DNA of 64,000 nucleotides from an uncultured Acidobacteriota bacterium (lineage in GTDB: Bacteria; Acidobacteriota; UBA6911; RPQK01; JAJDTT01), in assembly GCA_951812665.1 (NCBI GenBank), contig CATOST010000036.1, positions 186,001 to 250,000 of the forward strand. Direction: 5' to 3'. This document shows positions 10,819 through 18,817 of this stretch, one piece after another (within the stretch, counting starts at the first letter, position 1; every line of letters begins with the position of its first letter). The translations under genes and the position numbers were made by a program. The notes under the pieces were generated by a model. It saw only the letters and a list, made by a program, of their open reading frames with translations, did no database searches and was not told the origin of the DNA.

Positions 10819-11862
10819 ATGCAGATACGCGAACTGGTGAGACGGAACATCCTGGAGCTCAAGGCCTACCGGTCGGCCCGCGACGAAGTGCAGGAGGGTG
10901 TTCTGCTGGACGCCAACGAGAGTCCTTTCGCAGTCGACTGGCGAGGGATCCAGCTGAACCGCTATCCGGATCCCAATCAGGCCAGGCTGAGGGACGCGCT
11001 GGCGGCATATGTCGGCCGCCGGCCCGAGCAAGTGGTTGCAGGTAACGGATCAGACGAGGTGCTGGACTGGATCTTCAAGATCTTCTGCCAACCCGGTCAG
11101 GATCAGGTGGCCGTCGTCGAACCCACCTACGGGATGTACCGGGTCATGGCGCAGACTTTCGGAGTCACCCTTTTCGAGTCCCGCCTGGACCGGAACCAAG
11201 GTCTCGACGCAGACGCTTTCCTGAAGGCTGTGCCCGCTTCGGTGAAGGTCGTGTTTCTCTGTTCTCCCAACAATCCGACGGGTGATGTGCTGGCAACGGA
11301 GCAGATCTTGAAGCTATGCGGGGAATGGCGGGGCATCGTGGTGCTGGACGAAGCCTACGTGGAGTTTTCCGACACTCCGTCTCTGGTCTCCCGGGTGGAG
11401 GCGTTTCCCAACCTGGTGGTGATGAGGACCCTGTCGAAGGCTTTTGGCCGGGCGGGCCTGAGGCTGGGATACGCAGTGGCGAGTCCCCTGGTGACGTCTT
11501 TTTTCCTGAAGGTCAAGGCGCCCTACAATCTCAGCTCGCTGGTGATGCAGAAGGGCCTGGAGGCCCTGGAGGGATGGGAACGCCAGCGCCCGACGTGGCT
11601 GCGGATCCGAGGAGAGCGGGAGCGGTTGTCTCGAGAACTCGCTTCGTTGCCGGGCCTGGGACGGGTCTTCCCGTCTCAGAGCAATTTTGTCCTCTTCGAC
11701 TGCCCCCGAGCCGGCGCCGTCTGCCGGAAGCTGCGGGAGAGGGGCATCGTGGTCCGGGACCGTAGCGATCTGCCCGGGTTGTCCGAATGCATCCGAGTCA
11801 GCGTCGGCACTCCGGAGGAGAACGATCTGTTTCTGAAAGAGTTGCGTCGAGTTCTGCCCTGA
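10819..11862 (+). CDS. hisC: Histidinol-phosphate aminotransferase
   Basis: A PLP-dependent class I/II aminotransferase of 347 residues that converts imidazole-acetol phosphate and glutamate to L-histidinol phosphate. Visible motifs are LLDANESPF near the N-terminus, NRYPDPNQARLRDAL, the SPNNPTGD loop, LDEAYVEF, and the PLP-lysine segment LSKAFGRAGLRLGY. The ATG at 10819 follows the hisD stop by one nucleotide and is preceded by the purine-rich GGCGGGAGA; an earlier in-frame ATG at 10783 would overlap hisD by 35 nt and is less likely. Context in the his operon settles HisC over related aminotransferases. Confidence 0.95.
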   Translation: MQIRELVRRNILELKAYRSARDEVQEGVLLDANESPFAVDWRGIQLNRYPDPNQARLRDALAAYVGRRPEQVVAGNGSDEVLDWIFKIFCQPGQDQVAVVEPTYGMYRVMAQTFGVTLFESRLDRNQGLDADAFLKAVPASVKVVFLCSPNNPTGDVLATEQILKLCGEWRGIVVLDEAYVEFSDTPSLVSRVEAFPNLVVMRTLSKAFGRAGLRLGYAVASPLVTSFFLKVKAPYNLSSLVMQKGLEALEGWERQRPTWLRIRGERERLSRELASLPGLGRVFPSQSNFVLFDCPRAGAVCRKLRERGIVVRDRSDLPGLSECIRVSVGTPEENDLFLKELRRVLP

Positions 11863-11903
11863 GTTTCCGGTCGTTCTCAGGGATCAACAGCGGGGAAGAA
11901 ACG

Positions 11904-12497
11904 GTGAAGAGAACAGCATTGGTCGATCGAAAAACCAAAGAAACCCAGGTTCGGATCGAGCTGAATCTGGACGGCCAGGGCCGCTACTCGGCCCGGTTGC
12001 AGACCGGCTTCTTCAGCCACATGCTGGAACTGTTGGCCTTGCACTCTTCAATCGATCTTCGGGTCCGGGGTGACGGAGACCTGCAGGTCGACGACCATCA
12101 CCTGATCGAGGACGTGGGAATCGTCCTGGGGCAGGCGTTGCAGCAGGCCCTGGGGGAGAAGCGGGGGATCCGCCGCTATGGATGGACGCTACTGCCCATG
12201 GACGAGGTCCTGGTGGCGGTGGCCCTGGATCTGGGAGGGCGTTTCGCCTTCCATTCCGACTACCGTCCCGTGAGAGAGAAGGTGGGAGACCTGGCCACCG
12301 AAATGGCGCCGCATTTCTTCCGGTCACTCGCCGTCGAGGTGGGCGCCAATCTCCACTTTCAATTCCTCAATCCGGGAGAGAACGAGCACCATCGAATCGA
12401 GGCCATGTTCAAGGGTTTCGGCCGCGCTCTACGCACTGCCGTCAGTCTCGATCCGGAAGCCGGAGGGAAGATTCCCTCGACCAAGGGAAGCCTGTGA
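11904..12497 (+). CDS. hisB: Imidazoleglycerol-phosphate dehydratase
   Basis: A monofunctional IGPD of 197 residues; the histidinol-phosphatase half found in enterobacterial HisB is absent. It dehydrates imidazole glycerol phosphate to imidazole acetol phosphate at a di-manganese site. Metal-binding His/Glu clusters are seen in HMLELLALHS and VDDHHLIEDVGIVLGQAL, and again in the second repeat at MAPHFF and ENEHHRIEAMFKGFGRAL. The start is GTG 11904, with GGGGAAG about 6 nt upstream, giving the family-like opening MKRTALVDRKTKET; a longer frame back to 11787 would run into hisC. hisH follows after 7 nt. Confidence 0.95.
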   Translation: MKRTALVDRKTKETQVRIELNLDGQGRYSARLQTGFFSHMLELLALHSSIDLRVRGDGDLQVDDHHLIEDVGIVLGQALQQALGEKRGIRRYGWTLLPMDEVLVAVALDLGGRFAFHSDYRPVREKVGDLATEMAPHFFRSLAVEVGANLHFQFLNPGENEHHRIEAMFKGFGRALRTAVSLDPEAGGKIPSTKGSL

Positions 12498-12504
12498 GGG
12501 TCAT

Positions 12505-13128
12505 ATGATCGTCGTCGTGGACTACAAGGCGGGAAATCTCTACAACGTGGGCAACGCCTTGGCCTATCTGGGCGTGGACTTCGTCTTCTCCGGGGATCCC
12601 GAGCGGGTCGCAAGGGCCTCCAAGGTGATCCTTCCCGGAGTGGGATCGGCGCAGGCCGCCATGGATTCCTTGCGGGAGCAGGGACTGATCCCGGTCATTC
12701 AAGGACTCCAGGTTCCGTTCCTGGGGATCTGCCTGGGGCTGCAGCTCCTGTTCGACGGTTCCGACGAGGAGGACACCCCCTGCCTGGGTGTCATGGACGG
12801 TCGGGTACGAAGCTTCGACGATTCCAGGGTCAAGGTGCCTCATATCGGATGGAACCAGATCCGGCGCAGCCGTTCGTTGCCGCCAGCGGCGAGAGCAGGC
12901 GCCTTGCTCGACGGCATCCCCGACGGTACCTACTTCTATTTCGTGCACAGCTACTACGCTCCTTCCGGCTCGGCCGAGACGGTGGCGGTCACCGACTATG
13001 CCAGCTCCTTCGCCGCCATGGTGTTGCGGAAGAATTTCTGGGGCGTCCAGTTTCATCCGGAGCGTTCAGGCGAGCCGGGGCTCCGCCTGCTCAAGAACTT
13101 CGTCGGGGTGGATGAGCCATGCTCGTGA
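12505..13128 (+). CDS. hisH: Imidazole glycerol phosphate synthase, glutaminase subunit
   Basis: A 207-residue class I glutamine amidotransferase that feeds ammonia to HisF. The opening MIVVVDYKAGNLYNVGNAL is typical of HisH. The nucleophile lies in GICLGLQLL near residue 78, the oxyanion segment in ILPGVGSA, and the His/Glu of the triad in GVQFHPERSG near residue 180. It begins 7 nt after hisB, and its last 10 nt overlap the start of hisA, so translation of the three genes is probably coupled. Confidence 0.96.
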   Translation: MIVVVDYKAGNLYNVGNALAYLGVDFVFSGDPERVARASKVILPGVGSAQAAMDSLREQGLIPVIQGLQVPFLGICLGLQLLFDGSDEEDTPCLGVMDGRVRSFDDSRVKVPHIGWNQIRRSRSLPPAARAGALLDGIPDGTYFYFVHSYYAPSGSAETVAVTDYASSFAAMVLRKNFWGVQFHPERSGEPGLRLLKNFVGVDEPCS

Positions 13129-13838
13129 TCCCGGCCATCGATCTGGTGGATGGAAAATGCGTGCGCCTGGCTCGAGGCGAATTCCATCGCAAGACGGTCT
13201 ACTCGGGGAACCCGGTGGAGCAGGCCCTGGAGTTCCAGGAAGCGGGTCTGCCCCGGATCCATGTGGTGGATCTGGAAGGCGCCCGCTTCGGGGAAGGGCG
13301 CAACCGCCGGTCCATCCGCAGGATTCTCTCCCGCGTGCGGGTCGCCGTGCAGATCGGCGGCGGCATTCGTGAGGAAGCGGATGTCTCCGAACTCTTGGAC
13401 TGGGGCGCCGGTCATCTGATCCTTGGCACCTCGGTCCTGGAGACCCCGGAGAAGGTGGAGAGATGGGTCTCCAAATGGGGACCCTCTCCCTTCATCGTGA
13501 GCGTCGACCTGCGCCGCGGCCGCCTCCAGGCTCAGGGTTGGGAGCGGGAAAGCAGACTGGCGTTGGAGGTGGTGCTCAAGAGAATCCTGGACTGGGGCAT
13601 CGGACAGATCATCTGTACCGACGTGGAGCAGGACGGAATGCTCAAACGGCCCGGATACGCGGCCTGCCGGAAAATCCTGGGATTGCTGCCCGCGCAGGTC
13701 CTGCTCCTGGCTGCCGGCGGCGTCACCAACGCCGAGCACCTTTCCCGGCTCGATGAGATGGGTGTGGGTGGGGCGATCATCGGCCGGGCGTTCTACGAGG
13801 GAAGGATCTCATTGGAGGAGATGGCTCGTGTTGGCTAA
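13119..13838 (+). CDS. hisA: Phosphoribosyl-formimino-AICAR phosphate isomerase
   Basis: A 239-residue beta/alpha barrel that opens the ribose ring of ProFAR to PRFAR. The first-strand catalytic Asp is in IPAIDLVDGKCVRLARG and the second catalytic Asp in IICTDVEQDGML; phosphate-binding glycines appear in QIGGGIREE and AAGGVTNAEHL. The ATG at 13119 overlaps hisH by 10 nt, and the 3' end overlaps hisF by 11 nt. In a genome lacking trpF this enzyme can be bifunctional (PriA), but nothing here tests that. Confidence 0.95.
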   Translation: MLVIPAIDLVDGKCVRLARGEFHRKTVYSGNPVEQALEFQEAGLPRIHVVDLEGARFGEGRNRRSIRRILSRVRVAVQIGGGIREEADVSELLDWGAGHLILGTSVLETPEKVERWVSKWGPSPFIVSVDLRRGRLQAQGWERESRLALEVVLKRILDWGIGQIICTDVEQDGMLKRPGYAACRKILGLLPAQVLLLAAGGVTNAEHLSRLDEMGVGGAIIGRAFYEGRISLEEMARVG

Positions 13839-14607
13839 GCGCATCATTCCCTGCCTCGACGTCGCCGGAGGGCGCGTGGTCAAGGGGATCCATTTCGTGG
13901 ACCTGAGGGATGCCGGGGACCCGGTCGAGTTGGGTCGCCGTTATTACCGGGAGGGAGCCGACGAGTTGGTGTTCCTGGACATCACCGCTACCGTCGAGGA
14001 GCGGAAGACGACCCTGCACTGGGTCCGAAGAGTCGCCGACTCCATCTTCATTCCCTTTACCGTCGGGGGAGGAATCACCTCCCTGGCGCGGATCCGGGAA
14101 CTGCTCCGAGCGGGAGCCGACAAGGTGTCCATGAACAGCGCGGCGGTCAAGCGGCCGGAGCTGATCCGGGAATCCTCCCGGGCCTTTGGCGCCCAATGCA
14201 TCGTTCTGGCGGTGGACGTCAAACGGCACGGAACGTCGTGGAAGGTCTACATCGGGGGCGGACGCTACGAGACGGAATGGGACGGCCTGGAGTGGATTCA
14301 GCGGGGCGCCGAGCTGGGAGCCGGCGAGATTCTACTCACCTCCATGGATCGGGACGGGACCCAGGCCGGATACGACCTGGAGCTGCTGCGCAAGGTCGAT
14401 TCGCTGGTCCGGATTCCGGTCATTGCCTCGGGCGGAGCCGGTTCTCCGCAACATCTCTTGGAGGGAGTCCGGATCGGCCGTGCCGACGCCATACTGGCGG
14501 CCAGCATTTTCCACTACGATCGTTATTCCATCGCCGCCGTCAAAGAGTTTCTGGTGGAACGGGGGATTCCGGTTCGCCCGGTTCCCCGGTCAACCGGGAA
14601 ATCATGA
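13828..14607 (+). CDS. hisF: Imidazole glycerol phosphate synthase, cyclase subunit
   Basis: A 259-residue barrel that uses ammonia from HisH to convert PRFAR to imidazole glycerol phosphate and AICAR. The start is GTG 13828: it gives the classic opening MLAKRIIPCLDVAGGRVVKG, and GGAGGAG (13814-13820) lies 7 nt upstream. Catalytic Asp residues sit in IIPCLDV and LLTSMDRDGTQAGYD. The gene overlaps hisA by 11 nt and is the last his gene of the cluster. The enzymes for the first steps (HisG, HisI/E) and the histidinol phosphatase must be elsewhere. Confidence 0.96.
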   Translation: MLAKRIIPCLDVAGGRVVKGIHFVDLRDAGDPVELGRRYYREGADELVFLDITATVEERKTTLHWVRRVADSIFIPFTVGGGITSLARIRELLRAGADKVSMNSAAVKRPELIRESSRAFGAQCIVLAVDVKRHGTSWKVYIGGGRYETEWDGLEWIQRGAELGAGEILLTSMDRDGTQAGYDLELLRKVDSLVRIPVIASGGAGSPQHLLEGVRIGRADAILAASIFHYDRYSIAAVKEFLVERGIPVRPVPRSTGKS

Positions 14608-14634
14608 GGCCGCGCCTTCCCGATACGGAGTGGT

Positions 14635-15540
14635 CTACGGCGCGCTCCGCTCGTCCAGGTACCGACCCGTAATGAACGCTTGGACGAAGGGGTCGGATGA
14701 GGAGTAAAGCGCTTCGAGATCGCCCTCGAAGTGAATTCGGCCGTCTCTGAGCAGAATGATCCGGTCGGACACGGTGGCCAGGCACTGAAGGTCATGGGTG
14801 ACCACCACCGAGGTGAGGTTGTTCTGGCGGTTCAGCTTGCGGATCAGGCGGGACAGAGACTTGCCGATCATGGGATCCACCCCCGCGGTGGGCTCGTCGT
14901 AGAGGATCGCTTCCGGATTGGTGGCGATGGCGCGGGCGATGGCCACCTGCTTCTTGGAGCCCAAGCTCAACTCGTCGTGCTCGTGCTCTCCCATCCCTTC
15001 CAATTCCACGGCGTCCAACAGCTCCTCGACGCGGCGGCTGATCTGATCCTCATCGGCAATGCCCTGTTCCCGCAAGGGATAGGCGATGTTCTCACCCACA
15101 CTGAGGAAATCGAAGACGGCGCCGCTCTGGAACACGTAAGAGACCCGTTTGCGCACATCCAGCAGGTCGCTCTCACTCATCTCTGACAGGTTCCGGCCCT
15201 TGAAACGTATCTCGCCCCTGTCCGGCCAGAGCAATCCGACGATGAGTTGGAGCAGGACACTTTTGCCGCCTCCGCTCATGCCCAGGATCCCCAAGGTCTC
15301 GGCGGGGTTGATCTTCAGGCTCAACTGGCTCAGGACGTTCTGGGGACCAAAGGATTTGTCGACGCCCTTCAACTCGATGAGGGGAAGGGAAGAGTCCTGC
15401 CGCGGCGGCAACGATTGGTTCGAGGTGGCGCCGGCGCGATCAGACTGGGCCGACCGGCGCCTTTGGATTCCCACAACCAGTAAGGCAAGAGCCAACGGCA
15501 GAACGATGCAGAGCAGTATAAGAAGGGGGCTGTTGAACAT
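14635..15540 (-). CDS. ABC transporter ATPase (MlaF-like) with N-terminal membrane anchor and degenerate signature
   Basis: A 301-residue ABC ATPase. Residues ~5-25 form a hydrophobic helix (LLILLCIVLPLALALLVVGI), unusual for a soluble ABC subunit. Walker A is GMSGGGKS near 87-94, the Q-loop is VFQSGAVFD, Walker B is AILYDEPTAGVDP and the switch His lies in VVVTHD. The signature, normally LSGGQ or LSGGM, reads LSLGS, followed by KKQVAIARAI. The overall sequence recalls MlaF-type lipid-transport ATPases, but no MlaE permease or MCE gene is adjacent. The first ATG (15540) has AGGGA upstream; a TTG at 15555 lies inside the neighbouring repeat element. Its partners and substrate are unknown. Confidence 0.8.
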   Translation of the reverse strand: MFNSPLLILLCIVLPLALALLVVGIQRRRSAQSDRAGATSNQSLPPRQDSSLPLIELKGVDKSFGPQNVLSQLSLKINPAETLGILGMSGGGKSVLLQLIVGLLWPDRGEIRFKGRNLSEMSESDLLDVRKRVSYVFQSGAVFDFLSVGENIAYPLREQGIADEDQISRRVEELLDAVELEGMGEHEHDELSLGSKKQVAIARAIATNPEAILYDEPTAGVDPMIGKSLSRLIRKLNRQNNLTSVVVTHDLQCLATVSDRIILLRDGRIHFEGDLEALYSSSDPFVQAFITGRYLDERSAP

Positions 15541-15703
15541 ATCAGTCCCTGGCAAAAGTCGTCACGGTATTCGATCGGGTCTGCATCCCGGCGGACTGCG
15601 TTGCTCCTCGGTCACATACTCCCGGTATGCTCCCTCAGAGCGCCTTGTCCGGCGGGCGCAGCCCCGATCTCGGTACTACGTGGGACTTTCGCCACGGGCT
15701 GAT
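15541..15703. mobile_element. MITE-like intergenic repeat, copy A
   Basis: A 163-bp non-coding element. Its ends, ATCAGTCCCTGGCAAAAGTC (15541-15560) and the reverse complement of 15684-15703, match at 17 of 20 positions. The interior includes GCATCCCGGCGGACTGCG and a small hairpin CATACTCCCGGTATG, both also present in copy B at 57350-57502, roughly 85% alike by eye. It encodes nothing. Its left end abuts the ATG of the ABC ATPase gene and supplies that gene's leader. Confidence 0.7.
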
Positions 15704-15798
15704 ATGCTCCGCAGCCGTGACCCGACCGGGATGTCTCGCGGAGGGCGACCTCCGGATTCTTCGCTCGCGAGATGCTCCGACTCAGTGCTCGGGGCAAA

Positions 15799-16137
15799 TT
15801 AGTGGCGGATCTGAAAGCGGGTCAGTTTTCGCGCCATTTCCCGCTTCCGGTCCGGGTCGCTGCTGTTGTACAGGTCCAGCCACTCCCGCAGTTCCCTGGG
15901 GTTCAAGGCCAGAACGTCGCAGACCCACAAGAAGCTTCCCGGATCTTTCTCTTCCGAGGAGAACCAATCCAGGGCATCTTGGACCCAGAGTTCCCATTCC
16001 TTGCTGGCAGACTTCTTGGGAGCTACGATATCTCGAAATGCCTGCAGCAGAATTCCCAGAGCGAGATTCCTCAGGGAGGAATCCGGCTTTCTGGTTTTAG
16101 GGTACAGACCCTCGCTTTCGATTACCGAAGTCTTCAT
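15799..16137 (-). CDS. Small conserved-looking protein of unknown function
   Basis: A 112-residue acidic-to-neutral soluble protein opening MKTSVIESEGLYPKTRKP. The middle and C-terminal portions (ALDWFSSEEKDP, then FLWVCDVLALNPRELREWLD) resemble a family of short uncharacterised bacterial proteins with a W-F/I-x-acidic segment followed by a VC-x-LGL(N/D)P-x-xLR helix; I recognise the pattern but know no function. There are no signal peptide or membrane segments. It stands alone between repeat copy A and tpx, with its promoter presumably in the AT-rich spacer upstream. Confidence 0.62.
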   Translation of the reverse strand: MKTSVIESEGLYPKTRKPDSSLRNLALGILLQAFRDIVAPKKSASKEWELWVQDALDWFSSEEKDPGSFLWVCDVLALNPRELREWLDLYNSSDPDRKREMARKLTRFQIRH

Positions 16138-16491
16138 TTCTAACGCCGCTTTCTATCCAACTCGCCCGTGGGCGATACCTCTTCTAATATCTTATTTGAT
16201 GCAATTTCGGGTAAAAAAGTTTCGTAAATGCAAAAACTCGGGCCGGACGGGAGTAAAGCGTTTCCGTCGCTCCCCCTCCATCCGTCCTGCAAGTCAGGCC
16301 TGAATTCGAATCCCACGACCCCCATTTCCGGCTGAATTGTACCGATCAAGGGTGACGGTCCGGAGCAGAAACGAAGGAACAAAACGGAGAACGGAAGGGA
16401 AACATTTGCCGGCTGGTTTCCTCCTTCGCTCTCAGTTCTCGTTTTGAATCTCACAGGCGTGCTAAAATACCCTTCCACCAAGGAGGCGAAT
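16138..16491. other. AT-richer divergent spacer upstream of tpx
   Basis: 354 nt between the divergent small gene and tpx. It is clearly richer in A and T than its surroundings (for example around 16180-16235) and contains no convincing reading frame. The tpx promoter candidate lies at its right end. I see no T-tailed hairpin or riboswitch. Confidence 0.5.
16460..16468 (+). promoter_or_regulatory. Putative extended -10 promoter element of tpx
   Basis: TGCTAAAAT ends 23 nt before the tpx start codon and is identical to the element upstream of korA. Its downstream edge leaves room for a start site and the AGGAGG ribosome site at 16481-16486. No good -35 is visible, as expected for an extended -10 promoter. 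Confidence 0.5.
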
Positions 16492-17007
16492 ATGATGGTT
16501 GAAAGATCCAATGCAGTGACGCTCAAAGGCAATCCCTTCACCCTGGTGGGACCTGAGCTCGAAGCGGGAAACCCGGCTCCCGAGTTTCAGGCCCTCGCTA
16601 CCGACCTGTCCCCGGTATCGCTGGCCGACACCGGGAACTCCATCCGCGTGTTCAGCGTGGTTCCCTCGCTGGATACTCCCGTCTGTGACATGCAAACTAG
16701 GCGCTTCAACGAGGAAGCCGGGAAACTGCCGGGCGTGAAGATCTACACCATCAGCATGGATCTCCCCTTTGCCCAGAGCCGCTGGTGTTCCGCCGCCGGG
16801 GTCAAGAATCTCTCCATGCTCTCCGATCATCGCGAGGCCTCCTTCACACAGAACTACGGGACCTTGATCAAGGAGTTGCGCTTGGCCAGCCGCGCCCTGT
16901 TCGTCGTCGACGCCGAAGGGGTGATCCGGCACGTCGAGTATGTGGGTGAGGTGACCGAGCAGCCGGATTACGATGCAGCCCTGGACGCCATCGCGGGCGC
17001 CGGCTAG
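16492..17007 (+). CDS. tpx: Thiol peroxidase (Tpx-type peroxiredoxin)
   Basis: A 171-residue atypical 2-Cys peroxiredoxin that reduces hydroperoxides at the expense of thioredoxin. The peroxidatic cysteine is in VPSLDTPVCDMQTRRF, and the resolving cysteine is in FAQSRWCSAAGVKN, matching the Cys61/Cys95 pair of E. coli Tpx. The N-terminal VTLKGNPFTLVGPEL and EAGNPAPEF are standard. The ATG at 16492 (a second ATG follows directly) has a strong AGGAGG 5 nt upstream, so the upstream in-frame ATG at 16444 is rejected. It is a single gene followed by a solo repeat end. Confidence 0.95.
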   Translation: MMVERSNAVTLKGNPFTLVGPELEAGNPAPEFQALATDLSPVSLADTGNSIRVFSVVPSLDTPVCDMQTRRFNEEAGKLPGVKIYTISMDLPFAQSRWCSAAGVKNLSMLSDHREASFTQNYGTLIKELRLASRALFVVDAEGVIRHVEYVGEVTEQPDYDAALDAIAGAG

Positions 17008-17012
17008 TCGGA

Positions 17013-17078
17013 CGGCACGGCGGGCGCAGCCCCGGTCTCCGCGCAGGCTCCTAGGCGGGACTTTCACCACGGATTGTT
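17013..17078. repeat. Solo right half of the MITE-like repeat
   Basis: Between the tpx stop and the convergent M28 peptidase stop. It matches the right part of copies A and B (CGGCGGGCGCAGCCCCGGTCTC, then GGGACTTTCACCACGGATTG) with no left half. It fills nearly the entire 69-nt spacer, and its end contains the stop codon of the peptidase gene. Confidence 0.6.
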
Positions 17079-18726
17079 AGGGGATCAACCGGGGTCTGGA
17101 GATTTTGTCGGCAGTGCTCCAGGCAGTGAGATACACGAGTCGCGTCACCTTCTCCATCTTGGCGAAATTGAGTTTGTCGACCGTGTCCGAAGTCCGGTGA
17201 TAGTCCGGATGGAGTCCGGTGTGAAACAAGGCCACCGGTACCCCGTGGGCCAGAAAGGGCCAGTGATCGCTCCGTCGAATCAGGTTCATGGGGTGGTCGT
17301 CGTAGCGGAATCTCAACTCCAGGCCGACCCGGCGGTTGGCTTCCCGGACCCGTTCCCGTAGATCGCTGCTTCGGCTGTAGCCCAGGACGTTCACCGAGTT
17401 CCGGTTCTGTTCCGCGGTTTGCTGCTCCATGCCCTGAAATCGGCGATCCTGGGAGTCGGGAACCTCTTCGTCGCGGCCGATCATGTCCATTTGGAGCATG
17501 GCCACGGTCCGTTCCAGGGGAAAACTGGATCGCGCCACATAGTAGTAGGAGCCGAGCAAGCCTGATTCTTCGGCGTCCCAGCCGGCGAAGATGACGGAGC
17601 GCCGGGGTCCCTGGGTGTTCCGGGAGAAGGCTTCCGCCACTTCCAGAAGTCCGGCCGTGCCGCTGGCATTGTCATCGGCGCCGTAATAGATCTCCCCGTC
17701 CTCGGCGCCAAGATGGTCAAAATGGGCGCCCACCACCACCACCTCTCGGCTGAGCCGGGGATCAACTCCGGGTAGAGTGGCCAGGACGTTGCGAACCTCC
17801 GTGGTATGGGGCACCGTGTCCGACTCCAGGTGCGCCTCCACGCCCTCCAGGATCAGACTCTGGGGCCGATAGTCCTGATCGATCTTCTGCTGGAGTTCCT
17901 TCAGAGTAGTTCCTTGGGTTTCCAACATGGTATCCGCCAACTTGGCGGAGACGTAATGAACCGGGATGGTGACGGCTTCAGCCCAGATCTCCAGGTAGCG
18001 ACGGCGGGTGAGACCCTTCTCGGGCCAGAAGTATCGGGCCAATCGCGTGAGCCCTCTCCGTGCGGTGTGATCGAGCACGTGCGGCGCCAGGAGAACGCCG
18101 GCGGCGCCCCGTTCCTGTGCCCTGAGAATCTTGCGGCGCGTCAGGCCGTGCTCGGTGGCGACGACTCCTTGGAAAGGACTCTCCGGGTCCTTTTCTCCGG
18201 GCTCATGACGCACCATCATGACGACCTTGTCCTTGACGTCGAGGCCGTCATAGTCGTCATATCCCAACTCGGGCGCCACGATGCCGTAGCCGGCAAAGAC
18301 CACTGGACCGCGGGAGAAGCTCTTGGCGGAGAGGGGGGCCGGACAGAACTCGGCGAACAACTCGGGCTTCCTGGGGGAAGCGCCACCCGGAAACCGGATC
18401 TCGAGGGTGTTTCGTTGGCCCAGCTCCATTCGCACCAGCCTGAAGTGCTGGAAATAGCTGTCCCCGTCTCCGGCGGGTTCCAGACCCAACAGCTGGAAAC
18501 GGTGGGCGAGATAACGCGACGTGATCCGGCCGAACGGAGATCCGGTGCTACGGCCCTGGAGATCATCCGAAGCCAGGAACGAGACGCTCGATCGCAGATC
18601 GGATTCGTTGATGCTGGACACGCCGGCCTCACCGATATCGTCGGTGAGGCCGGCGATGCCGAGCGAAACGGCCAGGAGCGGGCCGGCGGCCAGGAGCACC
18701 AGGCTCGGCTTCCGGACTCGGGTCAC
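17077..18726 (-). CDS. Secreted M28-family zinc aminopeptidase with PA domain
   Basis: A 549-residue exported peptidase. The first ~27 residues look like a signal peptide (SLVLLAAGPLLAVSLGIAGL). A protease-associated domain probably lies at about 130-310, inserted before the catalytic core. The co-catalytic zinc ligands of family M28 are all visible: GAHFDHLG, GADDNASGTAG, WDAEESGLLGS (general base Glu-Glu), MLQMDMIGR, and GLHPDYHRTSDT near residue 510. It probably trims N-terminal residues from peptides in the periplasm or outside the cell. It is convergent with tpx and sits 88 nt downstream of thiC on the same strand. Confidence 0.92.
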   Translation of the reverse strand: MTRVRKPSLVLLAAGPLLAVSLGIAGLTDDIGEAGVSSINESDLRSSVSFLASDDLQGRSTGSPFGRITSRYLAHRFQLLGLEPAGDGDSYFQHFRLVRMELGQRNTLEIRFPGGASPRKPELFAEFCPAPLSAKSFSRGPVVFAGYGIVAPELGYDDYDGLDVKDKVVMMVRHEPGEKDPESPFQGVVATEHGLTRRKILRAQERGAAGVLLAPHVLDHTARRGLTRLARYFWPEKGLTRRRYLEIWAEAVTIPVHYVSAKLADTMLETQGTTLKELQQKIDQDYRPQSLILEGVEAHLESDTVPHTTEVRNVLATLPGVDPRLSREVVVVGAHFDHLGAEDGEIYYGADDNASGTAGLLEVAEAFSRNTQGPRRSVIFAGWDAEESGLLGSYYYVARSSFPLERTVAMLQMDMIGRDEEVPDSQDRRFQGMEQQTAEQNRNSVNVLGYSRSSDLRERVREANRRVGLELRFRYDDHPMNLIRRSDHWPFLAHGVPVALFHTGLHPDYHRTSDTVDKLNFAKMEKVTRLVYLTAWSTADKISRPRLIP

Positions 18727-18796
18727 GGCCGGACCAGCCCGGAGATGGTGTCGCCCGGTCCGGAAGGGCCGGCTTCTTGCGCTCGCATGCCGTGAT

Positions 18797-18817
18797 GACT
18801 TTTGCTACGGGCTGTCA
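18797..18817. repeat. Solo end of the MITE-like repeat at the thiC stop codon
   Basis: GACTTTTGCTACGGGCTGTCA resembles the right end of copy A (GACTTTCGCCACGGGCTGAT). Its last three bases are the thiC stop codon read on the minus strand. Only the terminal ~20 bp are recognisable. Confidence 0.45.
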
